Below the pieces are notes generated by a model, which was given only the letters and a program-made list of their open reading frames with translations, was not told the origin of the DNA and did not search any database. A program made the translations under genes and the position numbers. A stretch of 64,000 nt of DNA from Mucilaginibacter sp. OK283 (GTDB taxonomy: Bacteria > Bacteroidota > Bacteroidia > Sphingobacteriales > Sphingobacteriaceae): NCBI RefSeq assembly GCF_900110415.1, contig NZ_FODR01000004.1, forward strand, positions 434,001 through 498,000, written 5' to 3'. Below, one piece after another: positions 51,736-60,936 of the stretch (its first letter is position 1; every line of letters starts with the position of its first letter).

Positions 51736-52189
51736 CCATTTCGCTTCGCTGTCATTAGTCATTTCGCTTCGCTGTCATTGGTCATTGGTAGTCGTAAAAT
51801 TTTGCGAAATTCTGAAGGGAGAATGACAATCAAAAAATAAACGACTGTCATGCTGAGGAACGAAGCATCTATTTGCGAACTTTTCTATCGATCATACATA
51901 GCTTATAGATCCTTCGTACCTACCTATGACAAGTTGAAAAACGGAAGTCATCCTTGTTTCGGGATCCCACAGGACAGGTGACCCACATGAAGTACACTTA
52001 GCATGTGCGGTGCCGAAACAAGCATGACATTGGGGATTAAATCGTTGTCATTTTCCCTTCGGAATTTCGCGAAATTTTACCGCTCAGAATAACAGGAAAA
52101 TTGGATATGTCATGGGGAGATTTATTAAAAAATTAAAACAATCGTTAGCTCATCAAACTTGGCCTTAAATGACCAATGCCTAACGACCG
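51736..52189. repeat. Mosaic of intergenic repeats between the histidine kinase and ligD
   Basis: Three parts. (1) A 23-base unit CATTTCGCTTCGCTGTCATT-NGT in tandem at 51737-51759 and 51760-51782. (2) The TGTCATGCTGAGGAACGAAG motif at 51848-51867 with TAGATCCTTCGTACCTACC-like remains, known as a dispersed repeat in Bacteroidota. (3) A long hairpin with CTTGTTTCGG (51953-51962) and CCGAAACAAG (52013-52022) as arms and CCACATG/CATGTG inside. TTTCGCGAAATTTTACCG-like stretches follow. No coding frame. Confidence 0.65.
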
Positions 52190-54904
52190 CTAACCAAAAA
52201 TCGATTTTGCTTTTTCCATTGTCTTTTCTAAGTCGATTGCCTTGCCCAATACTCCCTTAAATAAATCGCCTTCAACCTTCAGCCTGTCTATTGAATTGAA
52301 TATGGTAAAATGTTTCATAGTAAGGCCAGGTTTTACTTCATCCCAGTGAAGGGGCATAGATACTGTGGCGCCAATTTTGGGGCGGAGCGAGTAGGGGCCG
52401 GCTATGGTAGCGCCGGGGCGGTTTTGTAAAAAATCAAGGTACATTTTGCCTTTGCGATTAGCAACCATGCGTTCCAGGCTGGTATAATCGGGTATTTGTT
52501 TGTGAACAATGTTTACAACAATACGTGCAAACAGCTGGGTTTGATCATAACTATACCTGGCATCGGTTGGGATATATATATGCATGCCGGTTGAGCCGGA
52601 AGTTTTGCAGTAGGAGGGAACATCAATGGCATCCAATATTTTTTTTACCTCCAGCGCTGCGGCGATTACCTGGTCGAACGTGTTTTTGTCGGGGTCAAGG
52701 TCTATCACGCAATAGTCCGGGTTATCCGGCGATTGGATACGACTGAACCAGGGGTTCATCTCGATGCAGCCTAATGATGCCATCCATAACAGGCTTGCCT
52801 CATCGGTGCCCACCAAATATTCTTTGTGCTCGCCTTCACCGTTGGTATACGGAAATGTTTTTACCCAATCGGGCGCTTTGCCTTTTACATCTTTTTGGTA
52901 AAAACTTGGGCCGTGAATACCGCCGGGAAACCGGTTAAGCGACATGGGGCGATCTTTCAGGTAAGGCAAAATGTACTCGGCTACCTGGTAATAGTAGTTA
53001 AACATATCTCGCTTGGTTACCTTATCCTCGGGCCAGTAAATTTTACTCAGGTGGGTGAACTTTAAATCGTGGCCGCAAATTTTGCGCACCTGGGTTTCGT
53101 CGGTTGGGTTTAGCAAGGTTTTTCTTCCTTTCTCTTTTGGTGGTTTTATGGCCGATGCATGGTTATCCTCCTGTTTGTCTTCCGCCTGTTCAATAGCGGT
53201 TTCGGTGGGTTCTGCAACCTCGCGCACTACATCCGTTGCCTTTTTATCAATCCGCATGCCCTGGAACGATGGATGCCGAAAAACACCATCAGTGGTAACT
53301 TCGCTAAATTCTATTTCGCAAACCAACTCGGGTTTTAGCCAGGTTGCCTTGGCTTTGGGTGGATTAGGCCTGAAACGCGATGGTTTGTTTACATCAGGAA
53401 TAGTGTCAAAAGGACTTTTATCGGTTATTAACGGCTTAAATTGTGCCATCATTTCCTTTTGTACTTTATCCGAAAAACCAGTGCCCACTTTACCTACATA
53501 TTGCAGGTTTTTATCCTCATAAACACCCAACAGCAATGAACTGAACTGTTTAGACGTATCCTCGTTTTTGGTGAAGCCGGCTATCACAACTTCCTGCCGT
53601 TTGTGTACTTTAATTTTTAACCATTCTTTGGAGCGCGTATCTTGAGCGTAACTACTGTCGGCTTTTTTTGCAATAATGCCTTCTAAGCCCATCCGCTCGG
53701 CCGCCTTAAAAAAATCCATTCCACTGGCGTCAAACACCTTGCTGGCGCGTACGCGGTCATCGTTAGTTGGTAAAACAGATTTGAGTATAGCCTGGCGTTG
53801 GGAGAGGGGTAAATTCACCAGGTTTTTGCCATCGTACCATAAAATATCAAACACATAATAAACCAGTTCGCCGTCGGCCTCGCTGCGCCAGTTTTGCAGG
53901 TTGCCGAAGTTTGAGATGCCTTTATCATTCAAAACCAGGATCTCGCCATCCAATACGGCGTTAATCTTCCAGCCCCGTAGTAGTTTGTAGATAGGGTAAA
54001 ACTTTTGGTTAAACGTTTTATTGTTGCGGGATAATAGCTCCACCTCTCCCTTGTTCACGAAAGCAAGTGCGCGGTAACCATCCCATTTTACCTCGTAAAC
54101 CCAATCAGGGTCGTCAAAAGGTTCATCAACCAAAGTGGCCAGCATAGGTTTTATCCCGGTTGGCATTTTAGCTTTGGGGGCTTTTTTTAATATCGCGGTA
54201 ATGTCAATATCTTCCTGTTCAACCACGCTTTCTTTGGGCTCGGTTGCTTCAATCACTTTTTTTATTGATGCGCCCTTCTTCGGCTTTTCAATATTTTCTT
54301 CATGCCCGTTCTGCCAAACCTTTTCACCGGTTTTTTCCATGGCCTCGATGGTTTTGCCCGATATTACCGACTTGTCCTCTTTAGTAATATCTTTTTTTGA
54401 TGCAAAATCGTCATCGTGCTTTATCAGCAGCCAGGCATTATCGCCCATGCCATGGGTTTTTACCAGGGCAAACTCGCCCTGTAGTTTTTTGCCATGGAGC
54501 TTTATTTTTAATGATCCGGATTTAAGTTCTTTTAACAGCTGCTTTTCCTGCTCTTTTTTGCCTTTAATTTTTTCGATGGGTTCATATGTGCCTTCGTCCC
54601 AAACAATCACAGTACCTCCACCATATTCGCCTTCGGGGATGATGCCCTCAAAGTTGCGGTAATCATAAGGATGATCCTCCACCATCATAGCCAGCCTTTT
54701 GGTTTTTGGATCGGTTGACGGCCCTTTGGGCACCGCCCAGCTTTTGAGTACGCCATCCATCTCCAGCCTGAAATCGTAATGCAACCGCGAAGCATCGTGC
54801 TTTTGTATTACAAAAGTCAGGCTGTTTTTATCCTTGCTTTTACCGGCTTTTGGTTCGGCTGTTTTGGTAAAGTCGCGCTTTTTGGCATATATTTCCAGGC
54901 TCAT
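52190..54904 (-). CDS. ligD: DNA ligase D (non-homologous end joining)
   Basis: 904 residues with three domains. 3'-phosphoesterase about 25-160 (HDASRLHYDFRLEMDGVLKSWAVPKGPS). ATP-dependent ligase about 245-545 (VYEVKWDGYRALAFVNKGEVELLSRNNK; Lys of K-W-D-G-Y-R is adenylated; motif EGIIAKKADSSY). Primase-polymerase about 615-904 (TKRDMFNYYYQVAEYILPYLKDRPMSLNRFPGGIHG; DLDPDK acidic pair). It seals and processes double-strand breaks with Ku. No ku gene is visible within the window. The order PE-LIG-POL is the variant common in Bacteroidota. A charged linker of about 70 residues separates PE and LIG. Confidence 0.96.
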   Translation of the reverse strand: MSLEIYAKKRDFTKTAEPKAGKSKDKNSLTFVIQKHDASRLHYDFRLEMDGVLKSWAVPKGPSTDPKTKRLAMMVEDHPYDYRNFEGIIPEGEYGGGTVIVWDEGTYEPIEKIKGKKEQEKQLLKELKSGSLKIKLHGKKLQGEFALVKTHGMGDNAWLLIKHDDDFASKKDITKEDKSVISGKTIEAMEKTGEKVWQNGHEENIEKPKKGASIKKVIEATEPKESVVEQEDIDITAILKKAPKAKMPTGIKPMLATLVDEPFDDPDWVYEVKWDGYRALAFVNKGEVELLSRNNKTFNQKFYPIYKLLRGWKINAVLDGEILVLNDKGISNFGNLQNWRSEADGELVYYVFDILWYDGKNLVNLPLSQRQAILKSVLPTNDDRVRASKVFDASGMDFFKAAERMGLEGIIAKKADSSYAQDTRSKEWLKIKVHKRQEVVIAGFTKNEDTSKQFSSLLLGVYEDKNLQYVGKVGTGFSDKVQKEMMAQFKPLITDKSPFDTIPDVNKPSRFRPNPPKAKATWLKPELVCEIEFSEVTTDGVFRHPSFQGMRIDKKATDVVREVAEPTETAIEQAEDKQEDNHASAIKPPKEKGRKTLLNPTDETQVRKICGHDLKFTHLSKIYWPEDKVTKRDMFNYYYQVAEYILPYLKDRPMSLNRFPGGIHGPSFYQKDVKGKAPDWVKTFPYTNGEGEHKEYLVGTDEASLLWMASLGCIEMNPWFSRIQSPDNPDYCVIDLDPDKNTFDQVIAAALEVKKILDAIDVPSYCKTSGSTGMHIYIPTDARYSYDQTQLFARIVVNIVHKQIPDYTSLERMVANRKGKMYLDFLQNRPGATIAGPYSLRPKIGATVSMPLHWDEVKPGLTMKHFTIFNSIDRLKVEGDLFKGVLGKAIDLEKTMEKAKSIFG

Positions 54905-55023
54905 GGTAACTGATGTTTAATTATTAGAATAACATCATGGGGAAGAAGAAAGTTTTAGGGTAGTTCACTGGTTCATTAGTTCATTGGTATTTCAGGTGGT
55001 GCCAACATAGGTGAGGAACAGGT

Positions 55024-55081
55024 GTACCACCCCGTACCAGGGTGTTTCACCCGTACCACCCCGTTTCATGGTGTTTCATTT
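55024..55081. repeat. Two tandem 29-bp repeats of GTACCACCCCG type
   Basis: GTACCACCCCGTACCAGGGT... (55024-55052) is followed directly by a diverged copy (55053-55081), each ending in GTGTTTCA-like sequence. GGTGTTTCAcccg and GGTGTTTCAtttc lie in phase. In the 307-base gap before the small periplasmic gene nothing else coding is visible. They may be regulator sites. Confidence 0.5.
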
Positions 55082-55211
55082 CCGGGCGGTACACACACTT
55101 TGTTGGTTATACATAGTATCGAAAAAAGGCTTGTTTTTTTAACCGGGCATTGTTCATTATTATTTAAACCAATACAGCAAAAATCAGTCATACCATAAAA
55201 AAATATAAACT

Positions 55212-55607
55212 ATGAAAAAGATATTCATGATGATAGCTTTTATAGCAGGACTGGGCTTATTTGCACACGCCCAGGAAAAAGCAAAGGCGACTCCCGCGTT
55301 ACGGGCTGCAAAACAAACTAAAGTATTAACTAAACAGCTTAACCTGAGCAACAGCCAGATAACCCAGGTGAATGCGGTATTACTGGAACAGGGTAAAAGC
55401 CTGGATAGTTTGAAGGCCCTTAAAGGTACAAACGATAAAAAAGAACAAAGATATTCACATAAACAGATCCGTGACAACGCGCAAACTAAACTGGAGGCCA
55501 TTTTTACTGCCGAACAAAAAACGAAATACCTCGCTTTTGTAGAAGCCCAAAAACAAAAAAAGGCCGCCAGGAAAGAGGCGAAGACATCGCCGGCGTCGCA
55601 GAACTAG
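55212..55607 (+). CDS. Small periplasmic protein, Spy/DUF4890-like
   Basis: 131 residues. Signal peptide MKKIFMMIAFIAGLGLFAHAQ. Mature part is helical and highly charged: RAAKQTKVLTKQLNLSNSQITQVNAVLLEQG, KALKGTNDKKEQRYSHKQIRDNAQTKLEAIFTAEQKTKYLAFVE. The LxLxxxQ...LTAEQK arrangement recalls the LTXXQ/Spy periplasmic chaperone family and DUF4890. Function unproven. Followed by a terminator; tandem repeats lie upstream. Confidence 0.78.
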   Translation: MKKIFMMIAFIAGLGLFAHAQEKAKATPALRAAKQTKVLTKQLNLSNSQITQVNAVLLEQGKSLDSLKALKGTNDKKEQRYSHKQIRDNAQTKLEAIFTAEQKTKYLAFVEAQKQKKAARKEAKTSPASQN

Positions 55608-55653
55608 CTAACGGTATTTTGCGGGATAACGATTTTAACCCCGCCGCTATAAC

Positions 55654-55682
55654 AAGCCGCCCTGGTATGCCATGGCGGCTTT
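55654..55682 (+). terminator. Intrinsic terminator of the small periplasmic gene
   Basis: AAGCCGCC pairs with GGCGGCTT (55654-55661 and 55674-55681) around 12 bases, with TTGTG following. 46 bases after the stop codon. Confidence 0.75.
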
Positions 55683-56044
55683 GTGTTGTAACTCTGGGCG
55701 AAATTGTTCCGGTTTGATGCCCTTGGTTCGGTCATTAATGCCTATTTGAGTCGATTGATATATAATAGGTTGCAGTTTTTAGCTGGGTTATAACAGTTTT
55801 TTATCTGATAAGTGCATGGTTTCTAATAAATCGCATCAAAATCTGCAAAAGTCATCAACATAACCAATAAATAATCAAAATATTTTAATCGTAGGGCACT
55901 ATTGGTATTATTATTGCGTTAAATGAACATATTGATATACAGATAGATAATGTGTTTAAATGACAATTATTTATTTATCAATATCGCACTTAAATGCTTG
56001 CTGTATTATTAAATTGTTAATAGTTAACTTTTTTACTTAAAATA

Positions 56045-56075
56045 TTTGCAAAATAAAAGATGTGTAGTATATTTG
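56045..56075 (+). promoter_or_regulatory. Full-consensus Bacteroidota promoter
   Basis: TTTG (56045-56048), a 19-base spacer, and TATATTTG (56068-56075) match TTTG-N19-TAnnTTTG exactly, the best promoter in the window. No protein gene follows; a structured RNA and a hairpin do. Confidence 0.75.
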
Positions 56076-56080
56076 CAGTG

Positions 56081-56207
56081 TAGTATTTGTAAGGCGCTGA
56101 ACGGCAGCACCAGAAGGTTCGAGACCTCCCTTACAGCTCTTCTCATAATTTAGGTTTATAATTGGTTAGAACGCGCCCCTGCCCATCAGAGGGCGCTTCT
56201 TGTTTCT
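56081..56207 (+). ncRNA. Putative structured small RNA (about 125 nt)
   Basis: From the expected start near 56081, TGTAAGG (56088-56094) pairs with CCTTACA (56129-56135) to close a domain with two inner hairpins: GCTG/CAGC (96-99 with 105-108) and AGGT/ACCT (115-118 with 124-127; all 56-kb coordinates). Seen differently, 56113-56129 has the tRNA-like TTCGA loop on a 5-bp stem directly stacked on a 7-bp acceptor-like stem. A GC-rich hairpin (56173-56196) followed by TTCTTGTTTCT ends it. No ORF, no CCA end. Could be a regulatory RNA or a 6S-type RNA; no family match is claimed. The other bases of the 762-base gap 55608-56369 look empty and AT-rich. Confidence 0.5.
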
Positions 56208-56369
56208 ATAGGTTTTTAAAACTTTCAAAACCGAATCTGAAAGCATCCAACCTATCTAAAGGTTGTTTGATGAATTTGGATGATTACCCGTTGATTACTG
56301 GGCAGTTTATGAAATTCGGTTAAAAAAACGCTGAAATGATTTGAGTTATCTTTATTTGCTTAACCTGCG

Positions 56370-57065
56370 TTATTCAATAAAACTACGCCAATGATTCTTC
56401 CAATAATGCTTCAAAATAAAATCGATATGTTTACCTGTTGAAACAGGCGTATCACCGTTAATCCGAACTTTCCATTTTTTTATAAAAACACGCTTTTGAC
56501 CGTTGAGTTTGTAAAACGAAATGCCATAGTCACCGTTATCGTCATACTTAATATTGCCCACGTTGATGATCTTTGAATCGGTAATGTAAAACAGGTTGCT
56601 GCTCCAAACTCTTCCCATACAACAATCCTCGTAAGTATAGTAAAATTTTGTTGTTGGAATCCTTTCCGCATTTGAACAATCGCCGGCTAATTTGAATGTA
56701 TTTGATTTTACGTCGTAAATAATCAGGTCCTGTGCACCCGAATCTACTCCCCTTAGTTCTACGGTGATATCTTTATAGCCATCTCCATTAAAATCAATGA
56801 ATTTAAAATAAACCACTTCGTCATCGGCGGTTGCTTTATAAACTATTTTGCCGCTTTTATCTTTTATATAAAACCTGCCAGGGCTAACGCCATCACCAAA
56901 GGTATTTATCGCAGTATAACTAATACCGTTTATGATTTTGGTTTTACTTTGTCGGACTGAATCTTTTTTTGAGGTTAACGGAGTTAAAACCGGCTTCAAG
57001 TTGAAATGCAAATGCACGACATTAGACAACGTTAAAAAAAGCGATATTTTACCAATAAAATTCAT
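56370..57065 (-). CDS. Hypothetical secreted protein with FG-GAP-like repeat
   Basis: 231 residues; N-terminal hydrophobic stretch (MNFIGKISLFLTLSNVVHLHF) may be a signal anchor. The middle has VVYFKFIDFNGDGYKDITVEL, the Asp-rich calcium loop of FG-GAP/VCBS proteins, and DNGDYGISFYKLNGQ. Not a recognised family. May have been acquired independently; it stands alone between the ncRNA region and a long spacer, on the minus strand. Confidence 0.6.
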   Translation of the reverse strand: MNFIGKISLFLTLSNVVHLHFNLKPVLTPLTSKKDSVRQSKTKIINGISYTAINTFGDGVSPGRFYIKDKSGKIVYKATADDEVVYFKFIDFNGDGYKDITVELRGVDSGAQDLIIYDVKSNTFKLAGDCSNAERIPTTKFYYTYEDCCMGRVWSSNLFYITDSKIINVGNIKYDDNGDYGISFYKLNGQKRVFIKKWKVRINGDTPVSTGKHIDFILKHYWKNHWRSFIE

Positions 57066-57467
57066 TAATATAATATAATAAATGACTTACCAATTTACAT
57101 TTTTTAATACAAAAAAATAGTTTTTGCCTGCTTTAAATGAAGGTTAAAAATCGCCGGTTCGGGAATAAAGAAGAATGGGAAAGAGTTCGCTGTCTTTTTT
57201 CCTTGTTGTCAAAAAATATTTATACTTTTCTGCAGTTATCCGCATAAATGAAATAAGTTCTGTAACGGATTGAGTACAATTGTATGGATTAAACACCGAA
57301 AACCGGGTTCTATGTTTTATCAGGTAAATATGTTTTTTCGATTTAACTTAATTTGTCACATCCGCTTTAAATTGTACCTGCCAATTTTAACCATCCACAA
57401 TAACCATCATAGAGCCATAAAACAAAATACTTATACTACTGTATTAATCTAACAAAACCACTTGCTT
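57066..57467. other. AT-rich divergent spacer
   Basis: 402 bases between two divergent hypothetical genes. TATACTTTTC-like and TTTTTTCC stretches exist near 57200-57230 but no full promoter. No gene, repeat or RNA identified. Confidence 0.4.
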
Positions 57468-57785
57468 ATGAAAAATCCGGTCTACGCAGATTTAAAGCAT
57501 GCCGACGGCAGTTTACGAAATATTATCATTGAACCGGTATTGGAACATAACCTTGCGGATACGGGGGTATATAAAATTTACAAAACTTCGGTAGACAATG
57601 AGTCAACGCTGTTTACGGAAGAAATGGAGATTGATGGCGACGGCCCCTCTTTAGCCGATGAAGATAATCCCGATTATTTGGGCACCATATATTTCCCCCA
57701 GTCGGGACCCTGGCACTACGAAGGCGAACTGCTCAACAACGGTGAGCAACAGCAAATCATATCTATATTACAACAGAAAGCATAG
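57468..57785 (+). CDS. Hypothetical acidic protein, 105 aa
   Basis: Start at ATG 57468 (MKNPVYADLKHADGSLRNIIIE); a TTG two codons earlier is the only alternative. Acidic, soluble, without signal peptide; contains EEMEIDGDGPSLADEDNPDYLGTIYFPQSGPWHYEGELL. Beta-rich by appearance. Family not recognised. Small protein likely conserved among relatives, but that is untested. Confidence 0.6.
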   Translation: MKNPVYADLKHADGSLRNIIIEPVLEHNLADTGVYKIYKTSVDNESTLFTEEMEIDGDGPSLADEDNPDYLGTIYFPQSGPWHYEGELLNNGEQQQIISILQQKA

Positions 57786-57861
57786 TGCTGTAATCGAAAG
57801 TCTCAATTTTAAGTCAAAAGAACTAAATCCGGCTTAAGACTCACGACTTATGAATTCCGAC

Positions 57862-58755
57862 TTAGTTAGCTCCTTTTACTTTCATTTGAAAAGTATATAC
57901 CGCCTTTGACGCCGTAATAAATAATATATCCCGGTTTTTGCCGCTAAAACAGATATTGGCTGTCCAGGGCTCGTCAATATCAATGTGGCCAATTTTTTCG
58001 CCTTTAGGGTTAAAAATAGTCACGCCTTTGCCCGTAAGGTATATGTCGCCCAGTTCGTCAATCGTCATCCCGTCTGATCCCATCGCCACAAAAAGCATTT
58101 TGTTGGTTAATGAACCGTCTTTATTAATATCGTAGCGATAGGTTTTGTTATCCCCTATATCGGCAACAAAAAGATGTTTGCCATCGGCAGTGCCAACTAT
58201 GCCATTCGGCCTCACAAATTTATCATCAACCATAACGGCTTCATGTTTACCTTTTGGCAGGTAATAAAGCTTTTGGCCGTCAAGCTCGGGCTTTTTGTGC
58301 GTCCAATAGTCGCGTTGGTAATAGGGGTCGGTTATATATAGCCCACCATCCGGCCTTACCCAAACATCATTAGGTCCGTTAAATATTTGCCCTTTATAGC
58401 CGGTAAGTAATACTTCTATTTTTCCTTTCGGGCTGATAGACCAAAGTTCGTTTTTACCATCGGCACAGCTTATGAGGTTGCCCTTACTGTCAAAATCCAT
58501 TCCGTTGCTGCGGCCGGCGCTATCCATAAAAACAGAAAGTTTGCCGTCCGTGCTATACTTCCAGATCTTATTATTGGGCTGATCCGTAAAAAATACATTG
58601 CCTTTTTTGTCAACAGCAGGCCCTTCGGTGAATGCGAATTGTTTGGCAATTAACACAGCTTTGGTGCCGGCGTTGTATAAAGCAGTAGTATCCTGGCTAA
58701 ATACTTTGCAAGTGGCTGCTATAAGGCATAATAATATAACGGACAGTTTTTTCAT
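57862..58755 (-). CDS. SMP-30/gluconolactonase-like secreted protein
   Basis: 297 residues, signal peptide MKKLSVILLCLIAATCKVFSQ. Six-bladed beta-propeller of the SMP-30/LRE family: FAFTEGPAVDKKGNVFFTDQPNNKIWKYSTDGKLSVF, IFNGPNDVWVRPDGGLYITDPYY, VRPNGIVGTADGKHLFVADIGDN. Acidic residues expected to hold the metal are in FTEGPAVD and NGPNDVWV. Probable lactonase for sugar lactones. Confidence 0.9.
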   Translation of the reverse strand: MKKLSVILLCLIAATCKVFSQDTTALYNAGTKAVLIAKQFAFTEGPAVDKKGNVFFTDQPNNKIWKYSTDGKLSVFMDSAGRSNGMDFDSKGNLISCADGKNELWSISPKGKIEVLLTGYKGQIFNGPNDVWVRPDGGLYITDPYYQRDYWTHKKPELDGQKLYYLPKGKHEAVMVDDKFVRPNGIVGTADGKHLFVADIGDNKTYRYDINKDGSLTNKMLFVAMGSDGMTIDELGDIYLTGKGVTIFNPKGEKIGHIDIDEPWTANICFSGKNRDILFITASKAVYTFQMKVKGAN

Positions 58756-58817
58756 GGTTTGGTAATTGGTTGGCTAATGTAAGGGGTTTTAAAGGGAAAA
58801 AGAAGAAAAAGCTCGCA

Positions 58818-58944
58818 AGCCCCCTCTGAATCTCCCCCTGAAGGGGGAGACTTTTGATTTGCATTAAGAGGGAGGTGATTATTTCATTAAACTTCAAATA
58901 ACCATGCAAATCAAAAAGTTCCCCCTTCAGGGGGTTAGGGGGCT
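58818..58944. repeat. MITE/REP-like inverted-repeat element, copy 2
   Basis: Begins with AGCCCCCTC and ends with TAGGGGGCT; internal hairpins CTCCCCCtgaaGGGGGAG and CCCCCttcaGGGGG. 127 bases, about 40 longer than copy 1 at 407-494, with which the right 39 bases are identical. Its right end touches the lysS promoter region. Confidence 0.75.
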
Positions 58945-58963
58945 AATTTTCCATTAAAAACGC

Positions 58964-58971
58964 TATTTTTG
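58964..58971 (+). promoter_or_regulatory. -7 element of lysS
   Basis: TATTTTTG, fits TAnnTTTG, 28 bases before the lysS start codon. The expected -33 position falls in the end of the repeat element, so the repeat may supply or have replaced that part. Confidence 0.45.
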
Positions 58972-58999
58972 CACCTTTATTAAAAATACCGTTCAAAAC

Positions 59000-60721
59000 A
59001 TGAGTATTGCACTATCCGAGCAGGAAATTATCCGCCGCGAATCTTTACAAAAATTAAGGGAACTGGGCATAAACCCGTACCCCGCCGAAGCATTTGATGT
59101 TAACGCCTGGGCACAGGATATTACCGATAATTTTGCAATAAAACCCGAGGCCTACCAAAATGTAGTTATCGCAGGCCGTATCATGACCCGCCGTATCATG
59201 GGCAATGCATCATTTGCCGAGTTGCAGGATTCAACCGGCCGGATCCAGATCTACCTGAAACGCGATGATATTTGCCCTGATGAGGATAAAACTTTATACA
59301 ATACCGTATTTAAAAAACTCCTTGATATCGGCGATTACATTGGTATTAAAGGTTATGTATTTTTAACCCAAACCGGCGAGATATCGGTTCACGTTCGCGA
59401 ATTGATTGTTCTTTCTAAATCGCTTAAACCGCTACCTGTTGTTAAGCGCGAGGACGACGGAACCATTCATGATGGATTTACAGACCCCGAATTACGTTAC
59501 CGTCAGCGTTATGTTGATTTAACTGTTAACCCGGCTTATAAACAAATATTCATCAACCGGTCCAAAGTGATTAGCAGTATGCGCAACTATTTTAACGCGC
59601 AGGGCTGGATGGAGGTAGAAACCCCCATACTGCAGCCGGTACATGGCGGCGCAGCGGCGCGTCCGTTTGCCACGCACCACAATACGCTGGATATGCCTTT
59701 GTTTTTGCGCATAGCCAATGAACTTTACCTGAAACGCCTTATTGTTGCGGGTTTTGATGGTGTGTATGAGTTTGGTAAAATGTTCCGTAACGAGGGTATG
59801 GACCGTACCCACAACCCGGAATTTACAGCAATGGAAATTTATGTAGCCTATAAAGACTATATATGGATGATGGCCATGGTTGAAGAATGTTTGGAAACTG
59901 TTGCTAAAGCTGTTCACGGCATTCCCGTGGTGCAGGTTGGTAGCAACGAGATCAACTTTGCCGGTCCGTACGAAAAATTATCCATGTACGATTCTATCCT
60001 GAAATATACAGGGATAGATGTATCGGCCATGGATGAAGCCGCTTTGCGCGAAACCTGTGCCGAGCTGAAAATAGAAGTTAACCCAACCATGGGTAAAGGC
60101 AAACTGATTGACGAGATCTTCAGCGCCAAGGTTGAACATAACCTGATCCAGCCAACTTACATTACCGATTACCCAATCGAAATGACCCCGCTTGCCAAAA
60201 AACACCGTACCAAAGATGGCCTGGTAGAGCGTTTTGAGCTTTTTGTAAATGGTAAAGAGATAGCCAATGCCTATTCGGAGTTAAATGACCCTATTGACCA
60301 GCGCGAGCGTTTAGAGGAGCAGTTGATACTTGCAGGCAGGGGCGATGATGAAGCCATGGCCATGGACGACGACTTTTTACGCGCCCTGGAGTACGGTATG
60401 CCTCCAACATCAGGCCTGGGTATCGGTATCGACAGGTTGGTGATGCTGATGACCAATCAGAGCACTATCCAGGAAGTATTATTCTTCCCGCAGATGCGCC
60501 CCGAGAAAAAAGCTAAAGTTGTTACTGCTGACGACTTTATAAATATAGGTGTTAAGGCCGAGTGGGTACCCGTGCTTAATGCAATGGGGTTTAATGCGGT
60601 AGATGAACTAAAAGCCGCCAACCCCAACAAAGTATTTAATGATCTTGGCGGCATGCGCAAAAAATTGAAGCTGGATATTACCATGCCTACCAAAGACGAG
60701 GTGATGGCCTGGTTTAAATAA
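59000..60721 (+). CDS. lysS: Lysyl-tRNA synthetase, class II
   Basis: 573 residues. OB-fold anticodon domain about 55-150 ([37 protein letters not shown]), then the class II core: motif 2 region [26 protein letters not shown] and motif 3 [20 protein letters not shown]. After motif 3 there is an added 70-residue tail ([21 protein letters not shown]...) with a helix-hairpin-helix-like look, an extension seen in Bacteroidota enzymes. Essential for lysine charging. Confidence 0.97.
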   Translation: MSIALSEQEIIRRESLQKLRELGINPYPAEAFDVNAWAQDITDNFAIKPEAYQNVVIAGRIMTRRIMGNASFAELQDSTGRIQIYLKRDDICPDEDKTLYNTVFKKLLDIGDYIGIKGYVFLTQTGEISVHVRELIVLSKSLKPLPVVKREDDGTIHDGFTDPELRYRQRYVDLTVNPAYKQIFINRSKVISSMRNYFNAQGWMEVETPILQPVHGGAAARPFATHHNTLDMPLFLRIANELYLKRLIVAGFDGVYEFGKMFRNEGMDRTHNPEFTAMEIYVAYKDYIWMMAMVEECLETVAKAVHGIPVVQVGSNEINFAGPYEKLSMYDSILKYTGIDVSAMDEAALRETCAELKIEVNPTMGKGKLIDEIFSAKVEHNLIQPTYITDYPIEMTPLAKKHRTKDGLVERFELFVNGKEIANAYSELNDPIDQRERLEEQLILAGRGDDEAMAMDDDFLRALEYGMPPTSGLGIGIDRLVMLMTNQSTIQEVLFFPQMRPEKKAKVVTADDFINIGVKAEWVPVLNAMGFNAVDELKAANPNKVFNDLGGMRKKLKLDITMPTKDEVMAWFK

Positions 60722-60750
60722 TATACAAGAAAACTAACGTTACCTTTTAC

Positions 60751-60798
60751 AACGACCGCGAAGTGCCTTATTTAAAGGAAATTCGCGGTCGTTTTTTT
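60751..60798 (+). terminator. Intrinsic terminator of lysS
   Basis: AACGACCGCGAA (60751-60762) pairs perfectly with TTCGCGGTCGTT (60782-60793), followed by T's to 60798. Loop of 19 bases. Confidence 0.9.
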
Positions 60799-60905
60799 AT
60801 TAATTAATGGCGCTTTTTGAGACCGTTGCTGAGTGCCAGTTTTCTTCCGTCTTGATTCTTGACTCTTAATTCTTGACTCTCCGCTCCGATTGTCGTCAAA
60901 AGTTT

Positions 60906-60913
60906 TACATTTG
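60906..60913 (+). promoter_or_regulatory. -7 element before the first M16 gene
   Basis: TACATTTG fits TAnnTTTG, 23 bases before the start codon. No exact TTTG at -33; the upstream bases are a TCTTGATTCTTGACTCT repeat like that at 6109-6126. Confidence 0.45.
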
Positions 60914-60936
60914 CTTTGTTAAAATAAGAACTATCC

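Noticed and set aside
55024..55081. CRISPR-like repeats
   Set aside because: Only two adjacent units without spacers and no cas genes.
56088..56136. A genuine tRNA gene
   Set aside because: Too short, lacks D and anticodon arms and a CCA end; kept only as a possible structured RNA.
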